Shown here in pieces: positions 43,301 through 56,100 of a DNA stretch of 64,000 nt; within the stretch, counting starts at the first letter, position 1, and the number at the start of each line of letters is the position of its first letter. The notes beneath the pieces were generated by a model. That model searched no databases. It saw only the letters and a program-made list of their open reading frames with translations, and was not told the origin of the DNA. The translations under genes were made by a program, and so were the position numbers. The stretch is taken from positions 682,001 to 746,000 of the forward strand of contig CALSFV010000046.1 of the NCBI GenBank assembly GCA_943737045.1. Reading direction: 5' to 3'. Source of the DNA: Parapristionchus giblindavisi (Eukaryota; Nematoda; Chromadorea; Rhabditida; Diplogasteridae).

Positions 43301-46300
43301 TTTGTAGTCAAAAAATCAGTTTTTTCGGTTGAAACACATTGAAGACGGGTTGTCCGCCATTGTGTTCCGAAAAACTTTTTGGAGAGCATACTAATACGAT
43401 TCGAATGACACCTTTCCGGTCTCTGTACGATGAAAATGAACAGAGTTATTGCAATTTCCGTGGTAGATCACAAAAAATCGATAATCTGCGATTTTGGCCA
43501 AATCAAGTCGATATTCCTTCTTATGACCCCCAACCACATCCACCAATCGACTTTCATCGAAATCCGAGAGAAAAAATTTTTTCTAGTAGCAGGCGTTCAT
43601 ACACTTTTACCGGAGATCCGTGTTAAGAACGAAAGAAATCTAATCAACACAATATATAATGTATACATGAATGCACCAGGTTCTACCAACATAATACAGA
43701 GAAAACATTTCTGTATGAATATAAGTTCACCGCAAAAATAGTCAGCCATACACCAGAGTGTCCCTCTTTATAATTTTCACTCTTTATAATAAGATCAAAA
43801 CTCGAACCTCTCTTCCATTTCTCAGACTCTTCAGAGTGTGCAACAGAGTGGTGGCGTGCTCGGAGAACCGCTGAGCCTCACCCTCAGCGAATCGATTAAC
43901 CTGATCATGAGAACAGTTACAGTATACCATAGAGAAGATGATTCGAGTAATCGAATAAAATGTCTCATGGTCTATAGTCATAATCATAGATTAAGGGATA
44001 CGCGGCTATGGAGTCTTACATGTTCCAATTGTTCCATGAAATCTTTCAATTGTTCATCCGTCAACTTTCCCACTTCGAACAGGGTTACAGCGTGGCCTTA
44101 AATGAGTTTATTGATTGATAAATCATAATCATGATCTATCCTGTGCTTTGCGGACTAGTAAATTACTGAAAAATTTAGAGCAGATTCTATCTCTACATCA
44201 ATAACTAGAGATCGGTAGATTTCTTATTACGGCGTACGTAAAGTACGGTATTCATATAATCATTAGAATAATCAATCAATATTCACGTACTCTTAAGACT
44301 AGCAGAGAGATTGCCCATCATAAGGAATGCGGTGAGATTGGCGTCGAAGAGAAAAGCGATGCGACCACTCGAAGTGACGTCAGAGGTCATAGGAGCCGAC
44401 GATGTTGGCGTCTGGAAAGGAATACTGTAATAATGGGCCAAATGAGTACGGTAGCAAAGGGATAATAATAATAATAATAAATTTATCTGACCTCGGGGGG
44501 TATTTTAAGATTCATAATTAACTGTTTAAACAAAATGATAAAGTCAGGAGGTAAGAAAGAAGGCTACGATTACTAGATCGTAGCATACAATACTTATGAG
44601 TTACGAATATAAGACTTAAATACATTGGCACTATGGGTACAAACAACACTATTGTCAAGATTATTCCATTTTTGCACAATACGATTTGTCAAAAAAGATG
44701 AGAACTTATTTGAGTGAGATCTGTGGGTTCTTAAATATAAATTATGTCTACGTGAAGTGTTGGTAATATTAGGGAATAGAAAGAGTTTACGGGCATCAAG
44801 GTCAAGATGTGAGTGGATTACATTGTACGTGAATATGAGGTCATTCTGATCTCGGCGGGAGTGAAGTGAAGGGAGCTTGAGGTGTTGTATACGGTATGAT
44901 TTAAGACCACTATACACGAAAGCACATGGTAAGACCAAATATACGGTAGCCACTTCCTACAGTACCCCGATCAATCATACATACCGTAGTGGGTTGTTCA
45001 ATACCATCCTCGTCCTCCCCATCATCTCCGTGTTCAAGAGCGAAAGATAGATCATCCGTAGCTCCGCCTCCTGGTGAGGATGCACTGTTGGTTGGTGATA
45101 GAGGTCCACTACCACTGTAATCATATCGATCAATAAACATATATTAGGTTGAGTCATAATTAACCGTGGATTTTTGTGGTTCGACTTTGAACTTTTGCCA
45201 TTCTATTGTGATAACACCTCCTGTCTCGCGATACTTCACACATACAATATCCCCCTCCCTCTCTCACTCCCCGAGATATCAGTCATTATAGTCCCCCGTC
45301 AGTTAAGAAATGACGAATTATTTCCATCTGAACAAACAACATGTTCGCCATGTCATGCTTTTCCTTTTCCTGTCTGGCCTCAAAGTCCTTGATAGTCGAC
45401 CTCGCATGGCTTAAGTTTACCACTCGGACGCCCCTTCTGAAACATCGGTGCAAAATTGGTTCCATCGCTTCAAGCAGAAGAACTACAATCTGGAAGAAGA
45501 GGAAGGTCGAGGTCGTAGTTAAGTATCGATTTGGAAATACTGAAGAATAGTATCGTGGTTGACCCGTATATGACCGGCAGTGAAATGGCCTCTACTCTTG
45601 GTGTGTCACAGTCCACCATCGTTCGTGGACTCTGCTCAATCGGCAAGGTACGAAAGATGGACCGATCGGTTTATCACATCCTGACCGAGAAGAACAAGAT
45701 TGCCCGTGTGGGCTTCACCTGGCAATTGTTTAGCTAAGAAAAGACCAACGCGTGGCTGACCAATATCGTCACTGGTGATGAGAAGTGGATACTGTACAAC
45801 AACGTTGTGCGCCGTGCCCAGTGTGGGAACACGGAGGATCAGGCAGAGAACGTACCCAAAGCCGAAATGCACGAGAAGAATGGCAGGTTCAGTTTTTGGA
45901 GGGGTGTCAAAGGCGTGTACCACTGGGAGCTGCTACCCCAAGGGCAGACTATCAGCGTCGCTCATTACGCTTCCCAACTACATACTCGGAAGCGGAAACT
46001 CGGAAACTCACGGGCGGCAGGCGATCGAATTGTCTTTCAGCAGCATAGTAGGAGTCCCTACATGGCGAAGGCCTTCAAGAATGAGCTGATGACGTTTGAT
46101 TGGCGAGTCCTCTCCTAGCCCAAGCATACACCGGACCTTGCCCTCTCCGATTATTGGCTCATCGGTGATATGCATCGTGCCTTGGCGGAGAAACACTTCC
46201 AGAATCGAGTCGAGGTCGAATCGTGACTGACCTCCTACTTCGCCTCCAAGCGGGCCGCGTGGTTAGAGGAGGGAACCAAGCCGTTGCCCACACTTTGGCA

Positions 46301-49116
46301 GAAGATCATCGACAATGATGGTGGCTACTATGATTCGCACACACTCATTGATTGACCAAGAATTTTCAAGTCAAAGTTGAAGTTCAAAATCCACGGTTAA
46401 TTATGACTCAACCTAATATAATCAATAAAACAAATCTTTCGAACAACATCACAATATAAAGAATACGCCAAAGGAATAACTTTCTTTCTTTCCATTGGAA
46501 AAATTCCAAGCTACAGCCTAAAGATTTATTCCTGTGATAAAAAAGTACTATTGTGCATACATATCATAAGTCATGGGTTGTCGATCCGACACGGAATTTG
46601 TTTAATAATTAAATACAAATAATCAATAAACTCACGCATCTCCTGATCCTATTCCAGTTGCTAGAATACTCGTGGGAGACAACGACGTCGATGTTGGAGA
46701 CAATGGAGAAGTCGGTACCGATGACCAACTTGTGTGCAGTCTGAACAAGAAAGTACTGTAATAGTTTACGGTATCGTAAACCGCTACGCGTGCGAATCTC
46801 ACGCGTCGCGGTCAGTTGCATTTCAACTCACTTCTCGCCCTCCATTCCTGTCACTCGTTTCTTCGCGAATCCGAGACGACAAAAGACCGCCATAGCATTC
46901 TTCGCCAATTGAACGTCGATATGGAGCATATCAGCTATCTGAGAATAAATAATAATAATAACAATAATAAACTTTATTATAATCTGGATCTGGGAAAGAT
47001 TGAATTAATTTAATTTAATTTAATAAATCATACATCAAAAATAAAACTGCACAACCATCGAACAATCCATGAGGATAACTCTACAACAACGACACAACTA
47101 ATCTTATCGGGATTCAAAATTTAAAATTCCCGCCCTCACCTCAGCTACCGTAGTCATTCCATCGATCGTGACGAAGATCTTGTACAGTAACGTCTCGAAA
47201 TAATCGCCCATCACTCGATTCATCACAAATCCGTCGAGAGGACCAACTTCAACAGATCGCTTATTAATACCCGATTAATTTAAATAAATCCAATAAATCA
47301 ATAAATAAGTAAATTGAATAAATTCAATATTTCAATAATTTGAGTTTAAGAATGAGATTGAAAACTGAACATACCGTAGATGTAATCATCGTCTTTGACG
47401 GGTACATCAAAGTAGATAAGGCCCTTGTGGAATAGTGATTGGATTATCCTAAAAATGATTACATCAATTGATAAATACATTTCACGTTCATTGTCTTAAG
47501 ATGAGCTGTGGCCTTTCACAACCGCCATATACCGGTTAGATAAGGAGTATAACAGTTGATCACAACTCGCTATCAATAATGATACAAGAGTGTATATCAC
47601 CAATATTTCGCTCATTTCCCCCACACTTTACTATCACATTTCTACAATATATCCACGACTCCCGCAGTAAATGTGATAACTTCCTCACCTATGATCCAAC
47701 AACCCAGCGGGGAGCGCTCCTGTGGCAGGTGTTCTATCGAGTAGAAGATCAACCGTTATACGCTCTTCCGGGGTCAGCAACTGCAATGAACACTTACTTA
47801 CTTGTATACCTGCAATGATACGAACAACAATCATAGTAATACTAACAGGAACAACATAACTGCTGAATTAATGTATTTGAATATGTAAACTTCATTGCAT
47901 TCGATTCCAATCATGCAAAATATATAAATCCCTATACCCAAAACCAACTGGTCCAAAACCGCCGCTTTGAAAATTCCATACGTGTCAAACTACAACCTTC
48001 TCACCTTGATATCGGCTTCTAGTATACATCCAGTGGCCACAGTCCACCATGGTTCGACAGTCTGAGGTACTGGCTGAGATGGAAGCATCTCTCGAAGTGA
48101 ACGAGCACGACGAAATAAACGACGATTTGAACGATTCTAGACAATATTATCGATTGAACGTCAATCATCCTACCGTAACCCGTATTGTTCGGCTACAGTA
48201 TACCTGATTCATCAAATCGATATATTGATTCCGTCCAATACCCAGTAGTCTCATCGCATCGGCAGCCGTGAAGTTGGGCAGACTATCGTACGACTTCTCC
48301 GCGTTGATCATCTCCTGAATGGGAATATTCAAATTTTTGAATTTGACGTCAATATTCATATTCGAGTCAGGACTAGCTACCGTAATACCATCACTCACAA
48401 TAATAATCTGGACATAGTAGTTGAATGGAGTGACGCGTAGATCACTGACGATGATATCGGCCAGATGGTATGGGAAGAGCATTAGATGAGCGGCACTGAA
48501 GGTAGAATGATGAATGAACGATTGAAGAGGAATATTCAATCAATCGATGAATTAAAATGGACATTTACCACTAAATCAATCAATATAGAGACGATTGAAC
48601 AACAGATCAGAAAGCAAGAGGATCATTTGAGTAAAATATCAATCAACGAGGGATTTAACTATAACAATAAAATAAATGATACATACCTGTACTTGATCAC
48701 AGCATCATAATACGCCTCGGGGTCCTTTCTGATGTGTCGAACTGGAAAAATCAATAATTTACCGTCAAGATATTAAGCGTCAATCACTAAATACCGTACC
48801 TAAATTTCCTTTGTGTCTAAGCTGATTCTTGATCGAGTACTCAACAATGAGCTTATCATACTCTTTCATCGAATTGCCCAACATCATCCGAACCTCTTCT
48901 ATAATATTATTGATTGATTTTGAATCAATCGATAAATCTTTAAACAGATGAGATGAGTTCAAGAAAGTGATAGAACTAATCTAATATAACGCCGACGTGA
49001 AACACTATGAACACTGTCACAAAAAAGGTTACAAAATTATTAATATTACAATTATTAAACATACCGGGCAGTTGCTGCCAGGCGACATTGGCAACGATGC
49101 AGCTCTCGACGTCCAT
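37372..49116 (-). CDS. FAM91A1-like: FAM91 family protein (intact copy C)
   Basis: Twenty-five exons join in frame for 818 residues (human FAM91A1 is about 838). Exons: 49,116-49,065; 48,898-48,800; 48,741-48,687; 48,495-48,399; 48,314-48,204; 48,136-48,005; 47,780-47,689; 47,448-47,375; 47,246-47,140; 46,938-46,832; 46,740-46,636; 45,114-44,985; 44,411-44,291; 44,096-44,020; 43,900-43,808; 41,493-41,417; 40,627-40,540; 40,111-39,983; 39,803-39,705; 39,092-39,017; 38,738-38,641; 38,330-38,227; 38,013-37,873; 37,795-37,711; 37,479-37,372. Family landmarks are [83 protein letters not shown] and [12 protein letters not shown]. In mammals FAM91A1 bridges TBC1D23 and WDR11 in capture of endosome-derived vesicles at the trans-Golgi. 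The start follows a TGTAG acceptor-like site. Introns hold a mariner, a LINE fragment and foldbacks; the next gene upstream stops about 920 bp away. Confidence 0.95.
37529..37645 (+). mobile_element. Retroelement fragment beginning GAGGACCAGGGCCGAAAC
   Basis: Absent from the same intron (24) in copies A, B1 and B2. It begins GGACCAGGGCCGAAACACTG and matches, on the other strand, the insertion at 41,214-41,384, of which it keeps the GAAAC part but not the CTGATGAG part. Confidence 0.65.
39201..39609. mobile_element. Inverted-repeat element with GCGCACAGCCTTGCC units
   Basis: The ends TACGTAGCATAGGTGGGC and GCCCACCTATGCTACGTAG bound degenerate direct repeats of a GCGCACAGCCTTGCC-like unit, about eight copies in mixed spacing. 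It is missing from the same intron of copies A (about 8,173) and B2 (about 29,132). Overlapping open frames on both strands are a by-product of the repeats. Confidence 0.78.
41214..41384 (-). mobile_element. Short insertion with hammerhead-ribozyme-like motifs
   Basis: In FAM91 intron 16, absent from copy A. On the minus strand CTGATGAG (41,354-41,347) is followed by a 7-bp hairpin (CCAGCCC/GGGTTGG), then CCAGTGTCTAGGA, then GAGCCGAAACACTGG (GAAA at 41,304-41,301). CCAGTG can pair with CACTGG, TCCTA with TAGGA, and GGC with GCC, and GTC precedes TAGGA. These are hammerhead parts, but their order is not the canonical one. Confidence 0.5.
41648..43622. mobile_element. TTAA-flanked 1,975-bp foldback carrying an open frame
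   Basis: Inverted arms of about 670 bp (41,648-42,322 and 42,953-43,622) end in CACGGGTCTCCTGTAAAAGT and ACTTTTACCGGAGATCCGTG. TTAA flanks both sides (41,644-41,647 and 43,623-43,626). It sits in FAM91 intron 15; copies A and B2 lack it. The 630-bp centre is not palindromic and has one open frame (42,526-42,831). The terminus resembles those at 20,396 and, more weakly, 5,844. Confidence 0.87.
42526..42831 (+). CDS. 101-residue acidic protein inside the foldback
   Basis: An ATG-to-TAA frame that begins [20 protein letters not shown] and becomes strongly acidic ([14 protein letters not shown]), ending SSELVFDQ. The ATG is four bases after a roughly 50-nt pyrimidine tract ending TTTTTTTCAG (42,521-42,522), the arrangement of an intron or trans-splicing acceptor. 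GC content is higher than in the surrounding arms. No domain or family is recognised; there is no signal peptide or membrane segment, and a Lys/Glu-rich helix is likely at residues 16-30. It could be captured host sequence or an element-borne gene. There is no visible intron and no clear AATAAA after the stop. Confidence 0.5.
   Translation: MGNGQIKNLIRTLLVKKKQEEEKKAVASGRTKRDVALVKDFTNEWENESDEDGGFIEDEVSVHEDDRIITPDEVYDWMHNKKNDLFTNDAPDISSELVFDQ
44450..44893 (-). mobile_element. 3' end of a non-LTR retrotransposon (LINE)
   Basis: The minus-strand frame ending near 44,594 has the typical C-terminal block after the reverse transcriptase of CR1/Jockey-like elements: [20 protein letters not shown], then [14 protein letters not shown] and FKSYI. 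After the stop comes a short tail ending in (TTA)n at 44,461-44,480. The fragment is 5'-truncated, lies in FAM91 intron 12 and is flanked by TACGGTA-like repeats. Confidence 0.82.
45144..46416 (+). mobile_element. mariner transposon with dead transposase
   Basis: The 1,273-bp element has about 31-bp inverted ends (TTAGGTTGAGTCATAATTAA and complement) and TA on both sides, inserted in FAM91 intron 11; copies A and B2 show the empty ATATATAATC site. The plus strand encodes a mariner transposase in broken frames: a helix-turn-helix part ([17 protein letters not shown], about 45,570-45,640), then [11 protein letters not shown] with the first catalytic Asp (about 45,777), then [10 protein letters not shown] with the third (about 46,130). 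The expected QQDNARPH block reads QQHSRSPY, so the second Asp is lost. Stops occur at about 45,736, 46,117 and 46,223. It cannot move itself. Confidence 0.93.
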
Positions 49117-50037
49117 CTACAGTATCCCTATCGATCGATCGAGCTCACAACTACCGTACTCTCTCCTATGTATTACTAAGCCTGAATCAATAAATAATGT
49201 TCAGTTCATGTGTCCAACTTCGGAAAGATACAGTACTGATGGGCAAATTAAATGCCTCAGTCAATCAATAATCTCCACACGTAATCAATAGGCTACAAAA
49301 GCAAACTTTATCTCCTGGTCTCACAACTCAAAAACACACGTTTAAAATTGAACTGAAACATCAATCGATAGGATCAATAAAGGGAAACTGAGTGGAGTAC
49401 TACTGGCAAATGTGGATTGGGTAAAGCGAATATGTCTAAGGTTGATAAAACAGCTTGAAATGTGGGTAGAGGTAATGAGATTAAAATCAAGAACAAATCT
49501 ACAGAAATCGGAACATACTAACTATTCAAGGGGAATCTTCTAGAGGCAATGAATTCTTTAAAGACTGCGATGTCTTTTCTTTCAATTGGGGTTACGATAT
49601 TATTTACAATTAGAGAAAAGTTACAAAAAAGCACGAAAAGTCCCGTAATTTTAAATGAAATTCACATTATTGAAAGATTTTAGCGTATAATTTGACACAC
49701 GAAAGGGAAATAGTGTACAAGAGAATGTTCAACGAAAGGAATCATTTATAAATGAGCCTTCTGAGTCAGATGCATTTTTAATGATTATTATATTAAAATT
49801 AATAATGTACGAAAGTAGAAACCAGTAAAAGAATGAGAAAGTTGTAGCACAAAACCGGTGTCAAAATCTACTTTGGTACTAAACACTAAACTACAAAAGT
49901 TACAGATCAAAGTAAAAAGATCAAGTATTAAGAGATCACATATTATATAGTGGATCGGGATGAGGATGAACGGTAGGTGGGGAGAGACCGTGATTCTGAA
50001 AGAGATCAGAGATCAAAGAATGTTCTTAGATCAAAGA
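49117..50037. other. Intergenic spacer between BTB-zinc finger gene and FAM91
   Basis: About 920 bp, nearly identical in its right part to 16,600-17,340. It must hold the 3' UTR of the upstream gene and the 5' region of FAM91. No conserved open frame is seen. Confidence 0.6.
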
Positions 50038-53000
50038 TCAAACCTTCTTGTAATGATGAAAGAATCGATCCTGACGCCAGAATTTAGCCGTGCATGAGGG
50101 AATATCACACTGTAAATATAATAGTAGTTCGTTAGAAAATTAGGTTTAGCATTGAACGCATTGAATTTTGTTATGAAAATAAAGTAAACAAGGCGAGTTC
50201 CTGTTGCAGAATCTAATTATAGGACATAATAATTCTGAAAGTGGATTGTCCTCATAAAAGGATAAATGAAATAATTCATTAATTAAAAATAATAATTATA
50301 ATAGTACAAATAATATATCATACCTCCATGGGTCTCAGCTTGAGATGTTCTCTGAACACGTGTGCATCCATGTTCTTCTTATCCGCGTACGCCACTCCAC
50401 ACTTGCGGCACGCGTACGGTTTCTCGCCTGAAACAGATCAATATCCCTATTGGAACATGGAATTGTTCGGTCCAAGACTACGACTGAATATACACCAACC
50501 TGTATGAGCTCTAATGTGCCTGACGAGATTGCTCTGAACCTTGAATGCCTGAGTACAGTATCTACACTTGTATGGCGCTTCTCCGGTATGAATGCATCTG
50601 AATTGGTAAAGAATATTGATTAGGAGATCAACTTAATCTAGATCCATTTCTCCAGATTACCGTAAAAACATCTAAGCATGCTACAGCAGAACGACTAAGG
50701 AAGTATCGATTGATCACAACCAATCAATAATAAAATAACTTTTTTCCATTCCGAATTACTTTATCCATTCAGGTTCATATTCAATCAATAATACAACCAA
50801 CCGCTCACCTGATATGCTTCTCCACCGCACTCTTCTCCTTTGTCCGATGATCACAGTAGGGACACTTGAAGGGACGCTCCATCATTGCCTAAATTAAGCA
50901 ACAATCAATAAATACGAAACCAATCAATCAATAACCACAATTCCAACTCAAAGCACATTAACAATGATTACTTCGTTACGTTCACGATTCAAAAAAACAA
51001 AGTTCCAGTCAAAACTTAGAAAATAATAAAAAAACTACCGTACCCGTTGATCTCCCACAACGAGCGGCACGGTGACATCGTTGGTTCCGTGGATCTCAGG
51101 GAGACCGTAGCCGAAGGAATCCACCATACGGGAACGAGATCTCTGATAATGAGAATGAATAGTCATATTCCTACCAATGTGCGAAAGAGCATTAACATCA
51201 TCCATAGAGGTCCAATTATCATTGCCAAAGTGAAACTTGAATCTCACAGTTGCAAGTATATAAGTGAAATCTCGTCAAAAGAAGAAAAATCAATAAAAAA
51301 TCAATAATACTTACAGATGTCATGGAGCAAGACATCGCCAACGCCGGGACACCCTCCTCTCCCGTTTCATCTGAACAAGTGGGGAGATTAATCAATGATC
51401 AACGAAATAATCAATAATCCAATCGAGATGCAACCACGTGATTCACTGTTTCACGAATGGCATATCCCAATAAATTGAAATAATAGCGCGATAGGACATT
51501 GGGAACTGTTTGGAAATCAGATCGATTATTACTTTCGCTGTGCATGAACCATACGTGGGCGGCCATTGCCGCTGGAAATGAAAATCGGGGGGTCGGAAGC
51601 AAAAAATGGAGCATTTATACGTCATTTTGAATAATTTTTTGGAAAACCGGGGGGTCGGGTGCCAAAACTCGGGGGTGTATTGCCGCTAGCGGTAGTGGCG
51701 CCCACGTATGGCATGAACGGAATTACGACTATTTCTTTATATGACATGAATATCCCTCCCTCTCCTCCCCTCCCTCCCTTCGTCTAGTATAATACTTGAT
51801 ATGAATAAATTGATTGATTGAATATTATCCGACAAAAGAGATTCGTGATCATAAGAATAAGAATAAGAAATTCTTAAATCACGAATCGTGATCACTTTAC
51901 TCACCCTGCACAAGCACAGCCGGTCCTTTGACGCGAACTTGTTGATGACGACGAGAACCATTGTATGTGCCTAGAAGGATCAAGAACCATAACAATGCTC
52001 GTATTGACTAGAATCTTGCAATCGATCGATATTATAATCGATAATCGATAATATTTATTGGCGAAAAGAAGAGCTGACACTCATTTAGCCGTAAAAGTCA
52101 GGATTGACCAAATATTTCGAGAATATCGCAGAGACGAGGTAGTGATAACGGTTAAAGTTCAAAGATCAAAGATCAAAGATCACCTCCTCTTTTGCCCCTC
52201 CTTGGACCAGCCACATATTCCTCGTAGATGGTTGAGTATTCATCGATCGTAGCTGCGGCAACGTCGTTTGACTGCAAACAACGATAATAATATTTAATAC
52301 TATTTATTAATTTACAGAGAATACTTCATGGAGAGTATGATATTGTTAGGTAAAAATATCACAATCATAATAGTATACACTATAGTTACATAATCACAGC
52401 GAGCTCACGCTTACGAACAACAGCTCAACAAACATCGTTTGAGAAAACATAGGACTATTCATCGTCTCTAGAGCCATAACCAAACATCCAAACAACTATT
52501 TTCTCCAACCATTTAAATGTAACCATTGGTGAACCCAAATCTGCCAGGTGTAAAATAAATAAATAAAGACACATGGAACATAAAAATGTAATATTCACGG
52601 AAACTAACCTCAGGCATCAATTGAACTTGCTGCTGTTGTTGTTGTGCGTATTCGTAATCTGAAAAAAAAATCATAGATCAGATAAACGATCAAAGAACAA
52701 ATTGGTCATTTCCATAGCACAACGCGTAAATGTAATGGGCATCTAATTGTAAGCGGCAGTAAGAGAAGTGCATCTTGTTACGTCAAAAGCGAGACAAAAG
52801 TAGTGATAGTTGAAATCATAGGTCGAATAGCTTGGTTATCGGTTTTCAAAATCCGGTCAGGTTTTTCGATTTTTGACAAATTTGGCTCAAAATCTGGTCA
52901 GGTATTTCGATTTTTTGTGAAATTTTGGCTCAAAATCCGGTCAGGCTTGGTGCTGTATAACCTACTTTTCGACCTATGGTTGAAATTCGTAACGGATTGT

Positions 53001-53151
53001 ATAGTGAACAATCAAAGATCAAAGGTCAAAGGTCAACACTCACCATTCATGTACATCTCATCCGCCATGTATTCATCGTCCATTGGTTGTTCCTGATAAG
53101 GAAATAACAATAAATAACAATAATAATAGTAGTAATAATTATAATAATAAC

Positions 53152-53188
<37 letters not shown>

Positions 53189-56100
53189 CTCTAAACAAAA
53201 AAGTAAATTTCATACAACCAACCTCTCCTTCCTCATCTCCTCTCATCATTTCCATGTGTTCACCATTGCCCTCAACATTTTCTTCATCACCTAAAAGAGT
53301 AAATTAATCAATGTATTGATTGATTTTCATTTTTACAATAGCTTTTTAGCATTATTACCCAGTACAATAGTACAATCAAATAAAAACCATGCGTTGTTTC
53401 GAATACAATAACCAGGGAAAAGAGCTTAGCAACAAATTGTGCTAAGGACTATGTAATCTAATCGTTTTCGACCGGTTTTTGAGAAGATTTGTAGGTCCGC
53501 CCAATTCAAATATAACCCCATCCCGTGACAACGGCACGGAAAAGAGCAACCAACCATTCCTCTCCTGTAGACCGTACACGTCCAATTCCAGCATGTCATC
53601 GTATTCTACAAAAAAAAACAATAAATAAATAAATAATAATAATAATAAAATCAATAGGGTTTTCTTTGTTCCACTCATTACTGAACAATAACTCATCAAT
53701 AAATTATCAATAAATCAATAATCGTACGCATATCTCCTCCCTCCATAGCCATTGTTGTCGTAGAGATAAGCAGATCCAACTCTGCAACCAGTCGTTGCAC
53801 TCCCAGATAGTGAGCAGTCGCACTGTAAATGTGTCAAATTTAAAAACAATCATTATTCATTATTATTTTTATTATTTTATTATTATTATTTAGGCAATCA
53901 AAAAAGCATGGAAAATGAAGTGGTAAGTTTTCCAAAAATATTTTCCGACCCTCCCGAATGAATGAAAAGTCGAAATTATTTAAAGCTTAGACAAGCTCGA
54001 GCATATCAATAACTAAATCGATAAACCAATCATGACTTACCGTATCGATCGATACTTTCGTCTTGACGCACGCACACATCCCATGTAGAGAAAGTCGACC
54101 ACACAACGGAGATCATGGCTGGAAAAGGGGAATTAGAATACTGTGACTGCTTCGGATAAATCGATAGTGATTGATCGATATTCGAAAATGCTGCATCATG
54201 AAATTCATAAAATTGATTCGTTTATAAAGTAAGTGCATTTAATAATTGAACTTTAAATAAATTAAAAGCACAATATGAAGCAAGCGAAACCGCAAACAAC
54301 CTAGTTGCCGAGGTCTCTACGCGAATGGAAAAGAAACAATTAATTTAACTGTTTTTGCAATTGGTAAGAGTGAAATTTCACATTTTTTTCAGAAAAGCAC
54401 CATTTACATAAAGATCACCAGACTCATTTGTTCGCATAATAACCACAACGAAACGTGCGCAACAATTAGAGTGAGACCGACTATAAGGTTTTTTAGACAG
54501 CTTAACTACTCTATAACACTATCATACATTTTCGGTACCCTCGCCATCTATTTTTTATATAGTGGGTCAATTCTCGAAATAGGGTGGGTTGCTTCACAAA
54601 ATTCGTTATTTTCTCTCAAAATCGTCGTTTTTTAGCTTAATTTTTTTATCAAGTGGCCTGAAATGGGCCTTATATAGTGGGTCAATCCTCGCACTGCGAG
54701 GGAATGGCAATGTATGAACACTATAGGCATTACCTATTCATAAATATAACTAGACGCAGAAACCTTGATTCAACTTGTGCGCAATGCAATCACAATAAAA
54801 GAGCTGTAGATATGACGTATGAGAGCATGGATGAATAGGGCAATATCTATGTATGATACACACACGGGAAGGAATATATGACTGACTGAACAAACATTAA
54901 GAGTCTACACGAGTGAATCGTGCTCAATACACCGTCGCGCGCTAAAGAAAATTTGAAACTCTCCGTTCTGACAATTCTCTCTCGCTTTATTTGTGTACGA
55001 TAGAGCGTTACCAGAGAGGAGTGTAAAATGAACTCGGGGTTTGTCTTTAAAATTAGGTCAAAACTGTTAGACAACCGTATTTGGTAAACTACGGAGAAGT
55101 GAAGAGTCCGTTAATTCAAGTTACGCGTTAAAAAGACACGGAGATTTCCTCATTTCTACAAAATAATGTTAGAAAACATAGTAATTCCAATGTATATCGC
55201 AATATCCCCAATCAACTACGTCGTTAGTTTTATTGTCCCGCAGATAACCATAAAACTGGAAGGGAATCAACATAACAACTTGCGTACTGGATAATCGATG
55301 AGCCAAAATACAAATCGATAAATCAATCAATAATCTACCTGGTTGATCTCAATTGCGCATTATCCAGTACGAGCGATACTTGTTGTACACGGGATGAGGC
55401 ATCACGGAGGGTGTTCTACAATAGATCCACTATCATTTATCCGTGTGTAATTTTATTATTTTTTCAATCCTACTTGTCGAAACATCTTGATGATGTATGA
55501 TAAGTAAATAAATAAATCTATATATATCCATACGTTAAGCCCTGTTATTAAAACATCAAATACTTTAAATTATGTTTATGGAAATAGTGGCTCCTATAAA
55601 TATAATAAATATAATATAATAACAAAGTATACTTATCGAGAGAGAAAATAAGAAATTGAAACCTCAAAGTGACGGGCGTACGCACACAGAACCAGACGAT
55701 GAAGGGGCACAAATTGAGGATTCTGCTCTTTCTGGAATATCGATTATCGATTATTTATCGCAACGAATACATTTATATTACATTAGAACAACTTTCAGCC
55801 GATTAGGGTCACTTGGGTCGCCATTAGTGACAATAAACAAACAATGAAACACTTTAAACAAGTGCTTTTAAAAGTTTGGAAACCCGTAGGTTTCGGGCCT
55901 CCACTCTTTTTAAAGAGCCATAAAATTTTGGAAATGTTGATTAAAAATTAGCTTTCTCCCAACAGAAAACATACCGTACCTGACTGAATAAGCAATCGAT
56001 AAATGCTCGATCCATGCTCAATTGGTAGAGTCCTTCAAGGAGATGAGCAGCATGGGCATCATCAACGAGACAGACGACGTGACCATCGGAATCAGACACT

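Noticed and set aside
45785..46118. Active mariner transposase
   Set aside because: The frame is broken, several stops are present, and the second catalytic Asp block reads QQHSRSPY.
53728..53822. Cys-rich EGF/laminin-like reading of this exon
   Set aside because: That frame does not join neighbouring exons; the in-phase frame ([10 protein letters not shown]) completes the second BTB domain.
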